From an uncultured Burkholderiales bacterium (GTDB lineage: Bacteria > Pseudomonadota > Gammaproteobacteria > Burkholderiales > Burkholderiaceae_C): DNA of 10,486 nucleotides. This document shows, piece by piece, positions 5,241 to 10,486 of this stretch; within the stretch, counting starts at the first letter, position 1; each line of letters begins with the position of its first letter. The notes beneath the pieces are model-generated. The model was not told the origin of the DNA, did no database searches, and was given only the letters and a program-made list of their open reading frames with translations. The position numbers were made by a program, and so were the translations under genes. The stretch covers positions 1 through 10,486 of the forward strand of contig CAJBLW010000516.1 in assembly GCA_903953985.1 (NCBI GenBank), read 5' to 3'.

Positions 5241-6362
5241 ATGAGCCTGCTGTTTACCCCCTTCACCTTCAACGCCCCCTCTGGACCCCTCACCTTGCCC
5301 AACCGCATCGTGATCGCGCCCATGTGCCAGTACTCGGCCGTTGACGGGCAAGCCAGCGACTGGCATCTGACGCACTGGACCAACCTGCTCAACAGCGGCG
5401 CAGGTCTGTTCACCATCGAGGCCACCGCCATATCGGCCGTGGGCCGAATCAGCCCCGGCTGCTTGGGCCTGTGGGACGACGCGACCCAGGCGGCCCTGGC
5501 CGACAAACTGGAACGCGCCCGCCGCTTGGCGCCCGCGATGCCCGTGTGCATTCAAATCGGTCACGCTGGCCGCAAGGCTTCGAGCGCTTGCCCCTGGGAC
5601 GGCGGCATGCTGATTGCCCCAGCCGATGGTGGCTGGCAGCCTGTGGCGCCCAGCGCCCTGCCCCACTTGCCGCAAGAGGCTGCGCCCACCGAACTGACGC
5701 TGACCGACATCGCACAAATCAAGGCCGATTTCGTCAACACCGCTCGGCGCAGCCAAGCACTGGGCATTGAGGCGTTAGAAGTGCACGCCGCACACGGTTA
5801 TTTGTTGCATCAGTTTTTGTCGCCTTTGTCCAACCAGCGCACCGACGCGTATGGCGGCTCATTTGAGAACCGCATCCGCTTTCCGGTGGAGGTGTTCAAG
5901 GCCGTGCGCGAAGTCTTTGACGGCACGCTGGGCATGCGCATTTCGGGCACCGACTGGGTGGACGGCGGCTGGACGGTCGAGGAAACCGCCGAACTGGCCA
6001 TCCAGATCAAGCAAGCCGGGGCGCAGTTTGTTCACATCTCATCGGGTGGCGTTTCGCCCTTGCAAAAAATCGCCTTGGGAACGGAGTACCAAGTGCATTT
6101 GGCCAAAGCTGTCAAAGCTGCATCGGCCCTGACCACCATTGCCGTCGGTCTGATCACCGAGCCCGCCCAGGCCGAGGCCGTGCTGCAACGCGGCGATGCC
6201 GACCTGGTGGCGCTGGCAAGATCTTTCATGTACAAGCCGCGCTGGGGCTGGGAAGCAGCTGTGGCATTGGACGGCACTGTTGACGCACAACACCAGTACT
6301 GGCGCAGCTTGCCCCGCGAAGCCAAAAACATTTTCAGCGACGCCAAAATTGGCATGCGTTGA
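5241..6362 (+). CDS. NADH:flavin oxidoreductase, old yellow enzyme (YqjM/XenA-like)
   Basis: FMN-dependent ene-reductase with a TIM-barrel fold, predicted to use NAD(P)H to reduce activated C=C bonds of enals, enones, nitro-compounds or similar xenobiotics; the natural substrate is unknown. From ATG 5241 it has 373 residues. Features of the thermophilic-like class are visible: PMCQYSA, with Cys29 and Tyr31 at the places of the redox-tuning Cys and the Tyr of YqjM; QIGHAGRK at 105-112; HAAHGYLLHQF at 182-192, whose His182 and His185 bind the substrate; and LSPLSNQRTDAYGGS just after. The C-terminal phosphate-binding part shows VGLIT and DLVALARSF. A TTG at 5202 would add 13 unconserved residues and is rejected. 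No good Shine-Dalgarno sequence precedes the ATG. The Bug protein gene begins 30 bases after its stop. Confidence 0.94.
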   Translation: MSLLFTPFTFNAPSGPLTLPNRIVIAPMCQYSAVDGQASDWHLTHWTNLLNSGAGLFTIEATAISAVGRISPGCLGLWDDATQAALADKLERARRLAPAMPVCIQIGHAGRKASSACPWDGGMLIAPADGGWQPVAPSALPHLPQEAAPTELTLTDIAQIKADFVNTARRSQALGIEALEVHAAHGYLLHQFLSPLSNQRTDAYGGSFENRIRFPVEVFKAVREVFDGTLGMRISGTDWVDGGWTVEETAELAIQIKQAGAQFVHISSGGVSPLQKIALGTEYQVHLAKAVKAASALTTIAVGLITEPAQAEAVLQRGDADLVALARSFMYKPRWGWEAAVALDGTVDAQHQYWRSLPREAKNIFSDAKIGMR

Positions 6363-6392
6363 TGACTTAACCCCAAAATTAGAGAGACCAAC

Positions 6393-7364
6393 ATGACCAC
6401 ACGTCGCCAAATATCCAAACTGCTGGCTTTAGCCAGCCTGTGCGTGCCCATGGCCTTGATGGCCCAGGCCTTTCCCAGCAAGCCGATCACGCTGGTGGTG
6501 CCCGTGCCGCCAGGCGGCTTGGTCGACACCTCGGCCCGCTTGATCTCAGAGCCTTTGGGCCGATTGATTGGCCAGTCGATCGTGATCGACAACAAAGGCG
6601 GCGCCAGCGGCAACTTGGCTTACCAGCAAGTGGCCCGCAGCGCCAAAGATGGCCATACTTTGTTGGTGTCGTACTCGGGTTACCACATTGCCAACCCCAT
6701 CCTCATGAGCAAACTGCCATGGGAGTTGAAAGATTTGACGCCCGTGGGCTTGATCACCGTGGCCACCAACGTGGTGGCGGTGCACCCCTCGGTACCTGCC
6801 AACAACATGCGGGAATTCATCGCGTATTTGAAGCAAAACCCGGGCAAGCTGAACTATGCCTCGCAAGGCAATGGCTCGGTCTCGCACATCGGCACCGAAA
6901 TCTTCAAGCAACAAACCGCCGTGGATTTGGTGCATGTGCCCTACAAGGGTTCGGGCCAGGCCATTGCCGACGTGTTGGGGGGCCAAGTGCAGGTGTTCAT
7001 GACCACACCGCCCTCGGTGATGCAGCACATCCAGGCGGGCAAACTCAAGGCGCTGGCCGTGACCGGCAAAAAACGCCACCCCGGCATGCCACAAGTGCCG
7101 ACCATGGCCGAAGCGGGTTACCCCAACATTGACTTGGAAGCATGGGTGGCTCTTTATGCCCCAGCGGGCACGCCTGCGGCCACCATCAACCAACTGGCCG
7201 ATGCCGTCAAGCGCAGCCTGGACCTGCCCGAGAGCAAGCAGCGGGCCGACCAAGCGGGCATTGAGGTGCGCTTTCTCGCCCCGGCCGACATGACCAAACT
7301 GTTGGACCGAGAAATCACGGACTGGACCCAGGCCATCAAGACCGCCAACATCAAATTGGACTGA
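6393..7364 (+). CDS. Bug-family (TctC) tripartite tricarboxylate transporter binding protein
   Basis: A 323-residue exported protein. Residues 1-26 form a signal peptide: a basic start (TTRRQISK), a hydrophobic core, and a cleavage site probably after MAQA. The mature part starts FPSKPITLVVPVPPGG, the conserved opening of the Bug family, followed by KGGASGNLAYQQVARSAKDG and PYKGSGQAIADVLGGQVQ. Bug proteins capture carboxylates or other small molecules in the periplasm, classically for TctAB, but most members are orphans with no transporter genes nearby. None is seen here, so this is an orphan within the window. AGAGAGA at 6381-6387 is a modest ribosome binding site. The 30-base gap after the old yellow enzyme and the terminator behind it suggest one transcript. 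The ligand cannot be inferred. Confidence 0.95.
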   Translation: MTTRRQISKLLALASLCVPMALMAQAFPSKPITLVVPVPPGGLVDTSARLISEPLGRLIGQSIVIDNKGGASGNLAYQQVARSAKDGHTLLVSYSGYHIANPILMSKLPWELKDLTPVGLITVATNVVAVHPSVPANNMREFIAYLKQNPGKLNYASQGNGSVSHIGTEIFKQQTAVDLVHVPYKGSGQAIADVLGGQVQVFMTTPPSVMQHIQAGKLKALAVTGKKRHPGMPQVPTMAEAGYPNIDLEAWVALYAPAGTPAATINQLADAVKRSLDLPESKQRADQAGIEVRFLAPADMTKLLDREITDWTQAIKTANIKLD

Positions 7365-7365
7365 C

Positions 7366-7390
7366 AAAAAAGCCCCGCATGGACGGGGCT
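7366..7390 (-). terminator. Hairpin with U-run on the minus strand
   Basis: AGCCCCG (7371-7377) pairs with CGGGGCT (7384-7390) across a six-base loop. Read on the minus strand it runs into six Ts (7371-7366), the pattern of an intrinsic terminator. On the plus strand it lacks a following T-run. It would back up the neighbouring hairpin for transcripts leaving the hydrolase gene. Confidence 0.7.
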
Positions 7391-7404
7391 GAAATAAGGG
7401 CCTA

Positions 7405-7444
7405 AAAAACCAAGCCCCAGCGGTCATGCCGCTGGGGCTTTTTT
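7405..7444. terminator. Strong bidirectional intrinsic terminator
   Basis: AAGCCCCAGCGG (7412-7423) pairs perfectly with its complement at 7429-7440 around the loop TCATG. Reading right, it ends in six Ts (7439-7444) and then GTTTT. Reading left, the A-run at 7404-7409 supplies a U-run. It closes the old yellow enzyme-Bug unit on the plus strand and the receptor-hydrolase unit on the minus strand, just beyond the hydrolase stop. Confidence 0.93.
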
Positions 7445-7447
7445 GTT

Positions 7448-8314
7448 TTAAGCAGCGATCAGCTGCTGCGCCAGCGCATGCAAACGCGTGCCCTCCCGGG
7501 TCAGGTCGGTCACGATGCTGAAGTGGTTAAGACCAGCCAAGTCTTCGCACACGGGCACGGTTTTGGGGCCCCAGGCTTGATGGATCAAGCGGTTATGCCG
7601 CAAAAATTCGGGGCTCTCGTCACCCCCAGCCACGGTGTACAGCACGCCTTGGCGCGGGCGCTGCCATTTGGCCGGGCTGCACAGGCGCACATGCGCGGGA
7701 GTGAGGCGCAAGTCTCCCTGAAGAAACGGTGTTTTGCGCAGCGGCTCCAGGTCAAACAGGCCCGAGATGGACAGGGCTTTGCGCACCAGGCCAGCGGGCA
7801 AATCACGGCCCAGTTTTTTCCAGTCGCAGCCCAGCAGCATGGCCGCCAGGTGACCGCCCGCCGAGTGGCCGATGGAGGTGATGTTGTTCCGGTCACCGCC
7901 GTGCTCGGCAATGTGCCGACCCACCCAGGCCGTGGCCTTGGCCATTTGCAAGGCAATGTCGGGGATGGTGATGGGCTGCTCGGGCGTGCCGGGGCACAGC
8001 GCGTAATTAACCACCACCACGCAGGCCCCCAAGTCGTGCAGGGCCGGGGCCACAAAAGAGTGGTCTGATTTGTCGAGGCTGCGCCAATAACCGCCGTGGA
8101 TGAAGATCACCACCGGGGCGTTCGGCTGCGCGGCCGGAAAAATGTCCAGGGTCTCACCCGGGCCGTCGCCGTAGGGCAGGTCCAGCTGGCCCTTCAGGCG
8201 CACGCGTGCTTGCGCCGAGGCATTTTGCCAATGGGCAAAGTGGTCCGCAAAGTCGGGCACCAAGCCCCGGTTGTTGTACATGCTGTCATGCCAGGCGCCG
8301 TCTTTTTTGGGCAT
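7448..8314 (-). CDS. Alpha/beta hydrolase, kynurenine-formamidase-like esterase
   Basis: A 288-residue cytoplasmic hydrolase (no signal peptide seen). HGGYW at 73-77 is the oxyanion-hole motif of the kynurenine formamidase/arylformamidase branch. The nucleophile elbow GHSAGGH at 149-155 carries Ser151. The likely remaining triad members are Asp232 (in GGDESPEF) and His264 (in LNHFS). IPDIALQMAKATAW and LSISGLFDLEPL are also conserved in bacterial relatives. The ATG at 8314 has GGAG six bases ahead of it. The frame stays open upstream to 8578, but that part overlaps the receptor gene and shows no homology, so it is excluded. It follows the receptor by 53 bases without a clear terminator between, so co-transcription is possible. 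Whether it acts on N-formylkynurenine or another ester is undetermined; no kyn genes are nearby. Confidence 0.9.
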   Translation of the reverse strand: MPKKDGAWHDSMYNNRGLVPDFADHFAHWQNASAQARVRLKGQLDLPYGDGPGETLDIFPAAQPNAPVVIFIHGGYWRSLDKSDHSFVAPALHDLGACVVVVNYALCPGTPEQPITIPDIALQMAKATAWVGRHIAEHGGDRNNITSIGHSAGGHLAAMLLGCDWKKLGRDLPAGLVRKALSISGLFDLEPLRKTPFLQGDLRLTPAHVRLCSPAKWQRPRQGVLYTVAGGDESPEFLRHNRLIHQAWGPKTVPVCEDLAGLNHFSIVTDLTREGTRLHALAQQLIAA

Positions 8315-8320
8315 TTTTTT

Positions 8321-8324
8321 CTCC
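8321..8324 (-). promoter_or_regulatory. Ribosome binding site deciding the hydrolase start
   Basis: GGAG followed by six As precedes the ATG at 8314. It fixes the hydrolase start well inside the longer open frame that reaches back into the receptor gene. Confidence 0.7.
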
Positions 8325-8367
8325 AGTTGGGGATTGTTCTTGGACCACCATCTTGGCACAAGAAGCG

Positions 8368-10486
8368 TCAGATTTTCATCTCCAAGCGCAACTGGACATT
8401 GCGCCAGCTTGGCGAGGTATTGCGGGAGGTTTCGCTCACGCCGTTGCCGCTGTAGGTGGACGAGGTCAGGTAATCGCGGGAGGTGAAGTTGCTCACCGTC
8501 AGGCGCAAGGCGGTGGCGGGGGAAAAGCGCCATTGACCATACAAGTCGAGCACGCGTTTGGCGCCCTGATAGGCCCACTGCTGCTCGCTGCGACGGGTGT
8601 CATAGTCGGGGTTCCAATTGAGGTTGCCACCCACCGTGAGCGGGATGCTGCGCACGCGGTAATCAGCCCCCAGGTTGGCCGTCATGCCGGGCTGCTGATC
8701 CAGTCGGTTGTCAGGGCCAGGCACCAACTTGACCCGTGAGCTGAACAGGCTCAGGTTGCTGCGGATGTCCACCGGCAAGGCGCCTGGCCGTAATTGGTCC
8801 AGGCGGAACTTGGCTTCAAGCTCAATGCCTTGCGTGGTGGCGTCACCCAGGTTGATGGGCGATGACACCCAGCGGTCTTGGCCAGGCGCCCAAGAGGGGC
8901 TGCTTTGCTGGGCCACGGTGTAGCGGATCAGGTCGGTGATCTGGCGGTGAAACACGTTGGCACTGAGCACGCCGCCGCCGGCCAGGTAACGCTCAAAAGC
9001 CACATCAATGCCGGTGGCCATTTCGGGCCTCAAGTCGGGGTTGCCCACACGGTCGGGGCGGGTCGGGCTGTTCGCCTCGCGCGAAGGCACGGGCCTGGCC
9101 ACCAGGTTGTAGAGCGTGGGGGTTTTGTAGCTGCGTGTCAGGCTCATGCGCACCTGGTCGCGCTTGGCCGGGTCTGGCTTCCAAAGCGCGTGCAGCAATG
9201 GCGTCCAGACCGAGCTGGTATTGGACTTGAGCCCTTGCTCGCTCGTGCCTTCTGTCAAGATAGATTCGTAGCGCAAGCCGGTGTAGGCCGACCAGTTGGC
9301 GTTGATCTTGAATTCGTCTTGCGCATAAGCGGCCCAGCGCATGGTGCGGGCCCGGATATCGCCACCGTCCTCGTCCACGGCAGCATTGGCCTGTTCCACC
9401 CGGCGCACACCTTCGAACTCCAGGCCGCTCACGATCTGATGGCCGTTGTCCATGGCACGGGTCCATTTGCCGTTCAGGCTGCCCGTGCGGTCGACAAAGT
9501 TTTGCGTTTCAAAGCCATTGAACAGCAGCACATCGGCCGCGCCCGTCTGGTCCAGGCGAAAGTCGTACTTTGACTGGCCCAGGCCAAAGCGCACTTCAAG
9601 CCGGTCATCGGCCGACAGGCGCTGCGCCCATTGACCGTTAAGCCGGGCCATGGCAAAAATGCTTTGGCTCAGTGTCTGGGCGCTGTCAGACCGCAAGCCG
9701 CCCTCTGTTTCACGAATCTGCACTTGGCCGGGGCTCACGTAATCCGAATACACCACAAAAGGCGTGAGCGTGAGGGTGCGGCCCTGCTCGCCTTTCCACT
9801 GCAAGCGGGCATTTCCATGCAGGGCTTTGCGGTGCCCCACCGATTCGTTGAAGCGGATGCGGTCAACGCCCGGATCGGACGTGATGACCGATGTGCTTTC
9901 GTCTGGCCGGTACTGGTCCATCAGGGACAGCGTCACGGTGCCGTTCAGGGGCTGCGTCTTGAGGTTGTGCACCCAGCTGAGCATGGTCGAGCCCTCGCCG
10001 TGCTCCTGGCTGCGGGTGATTTTGAGGTCGTCGGGGTTGGCTTTTTGACCCTCGCGCAAAACGATGTTGATGGTGCCTGCGATGGCCCGCGCCCCGGTCT
10101 CGGCCGTAGGGGCACGCATGATTTCGATTTTTTCGACCTGCTCGGGCGTGAGTGAATCGATGGAAAAGCCTGGCGGCACACGCTCGCCGTCGAGCAGGAT
10201 CTGGGTGTAACCCCCGCCCAAGCCCCGCATGCGGATAGAGCCACCACGGCCAGGTGCGCCCTGCACCGTGACACCAGGCAACCGCTTGAGTACCTCACCC
10301 AAGGTTGAATCGCCTTGTTTTTCGATTTCTTCGCGGCCAATGACAATTTTGGAGGCCGAAGATTCGCGGCGCACCTCGGTGTCGCTGTTGCGGTTGCTGC
10401 GGATTTCCACCTGGCCCAGATCGGTCGCAGCTGCCGCAGGCGCAGTGGTCGAAGCTGCACCGGGCGTCGCGATGGCAGGGCTTTGA
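8368..10486 (-). CDS. TonB-dependent outer-membrane receptor (5' end missing)
   Basis: Outer-membrane beta-barrel receptor for energised uptake, probably of an iron chelate or similar ligand. About 705 residues are visible; the frame stays open to the right edge, so the start and most of the signal peptide lie outside. The visible N-terminus is an Ala/Thr/Pro-rich stretch ending DLGQVEIRS, which might contain a TonB box. The plug domain follows: GDSTLGEVLKRLPGV, RMRGLGGGYTQILLDGERV, SLTPEQVEKIEIMRAP and GTINIVLRE. The barrel shows TonB-receptor hallmarks such as SLTRSYKTPTLYNLVARPV and NPDLRPEMATGIDVAFERY. It ends NVQLRLEMKI with a final alternating strand, close to the usual terminal strand although the last residue is Ile, not Phe. 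GTG 10410 is not the real start because the upstream codons continue the protein. The ligand cannot be read from the sequence. Confidence 0.95.
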   Translation of the reverse strand, partial: QSPAIATPGAASTTAPAAAATDLGQVEIRSNRNSDTEVRRESSASKIVIGREEIEKQGDSTLGEVLKRLPGVTVQGAPGRGGSIRMRGLGGGYTQILLDGERVPPGFSIDSLTPEQVEKIEIMRAPTAETGARAIAGTINIVLREGQKANPDDLKITRSQEHGEGSTMLSWVHNLKTQPLNGTVTLSLMDQYRPDESTSVITSDPGVDRIRFNESVGHRKALHGNARLQWKGEQGRTLTLTPFVVYSDYVSPGQVQIRETEGGLRSDSAQTLSQSIFAMARLNGQWAQRLSADDRLEVRFGLGQSKYDFRLDQTGAADVLLFNGFETQNFVDRTGSLNGKWTRAMDNGHQIVSGLEFEGVRRVEQANAAVDEDGGDIRARTMRWAAYAQDEFKINANWSAYTGLRYESILTEGTSEQGLKSNTSSVWTPLLHALWKPDPAKRDQVRMSLTRSYKTPTLYNLVARPVPSREANSPTRPDRVGNPDLRPEMATGIDVAFERYLAGGGVLSANVFHRQITDLIRYTVAQQSSPSWAPGQDRWVSSPINLGDATTQGIELEAKFRLDQLRPGALPVDIRSNLSLFSSRVKLVPGPDNRLDQQPGMTANLGADYRVRSIPLTVGGNLNWNPDYDTRRSEQQWAYQGAKRVLDLYGQWRFSPATALRLTVSNFTSRDYLTSSTYSGNGVSETSRNTSPSWRNVQLRLEMKI

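Noticed and set aside
6546..7427. A 293-codon minus-strand frame opposite the Bug protein
   Set aside because: Antisense shadow: it would start inside the Bug gene and cross its terminator, and no domain is recognisable.
8315..8367. Terminator between the receptor and hydrolase genes
   Set aside because: TTCTTG and CAAGAA can pair around a 16-base loop, but the stem is short and no U-run follows.
8315..8578. An 88-residue N-terminal extension of the hydrolase into the receptor gene
   Set aside because: It overlaps the receptor's C-terminal barrel in another frame and shows no conserved sequence, and a good GGAG site marks the ATG at 8314.
1..10486. A defence island or new multi-gene immune system built on the helicase and toxin-antitoxin pair
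   Set aside because: The helicase is a common housekeeping type, divergent from an ordinary mazEF pair and flanked by core metabolic genes. No nuclease, integrase or other defence partner is visible in the window.
1..10486. tRNA or rRNA genes
   Set aside because: The gaps between genes are short and none can fold as a tRNA cloverleaf or resembles rRNA as far as I can see by eye.

Overview
This is a GC-rich stretch of chromosome. Its gene content suggests a betaproteobacterium, probably Burkholderiales and quite possibly Comamonadaceae. The pointers are a Bug-type (TctC) solute-binding protein, a YqjM/XenA-like old yellow enzyme, a long-form QueF and the overall codon use. The taxon is inferred from family knowledge and was not tested by a search.

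Layout from left to right. (1) Bases 1 to about 1366, minus strand: the N-terminal 455 residues of an SF1 helicase of the SMUBP-2/IGHMBP2 type, cut by the left edge. (2) Bases 1441-2125, plus strand: an intergenic region rich in inverted and direct repeats, then a MazE-like antitoxin and a MazF/PemK-like toxin overlapping by 4 bases. (3) Bases 2132-4262, minus strand: a tight cluster yaaA > queF > PACE-family efflux protein, whose neighbouring genes share stop and start bases (ATGA and GTGA). It converges on the toxin gene at a probable hairpin terminator. (4) Bases 4261-4995, plus strand: truC (tRNA pseudouridine-65 synthase), divergent from yaaA. Their best-supported start codons lie on the same CATG tetranucleotide. 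(5) Bases 4996-5240: no gene, but a set of REP/MITE-like palindromes. (6) Bases 5241-7364, plus strand: an old yellow enzyme, then 30 bases later an exported Bug-type binding protein, closed by a strong bidirectional terminator pair. (7) Bases 7448-10486, minus strand: a TonB-dependent outer-membrane receptor, cut by the right edge, followed 53 bases downstream by an alpha/beta hydrolase with the HGGYW and GHSAGGH motifs of kynurenine-formamidase-like esterases.

How the genes relate. QueF (queuosine synthesis) and TruC (pseudouridine 65) are both tRNA-modification enzymes on either side of the shared start region, with the peroxide-stress protein YaaA between them. The toxin-antitoxin pair is a self-contained module. 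The old yellow enzyme with its binding protein, and the receptor with its hydrolase, look like small uptake-plus-enzyme units, but no substrate can be read from the sequence.

I do not see a convincing undescribed multi-gene system. The items most worth a second look are non-coding or architectural: the divergent start codons on one CATG, the palindromic repeat cluster at 5011-5133, the G-tract at 1419-1436, and the paired operator-like repeats ahead of the toxin-antitoxin genes.
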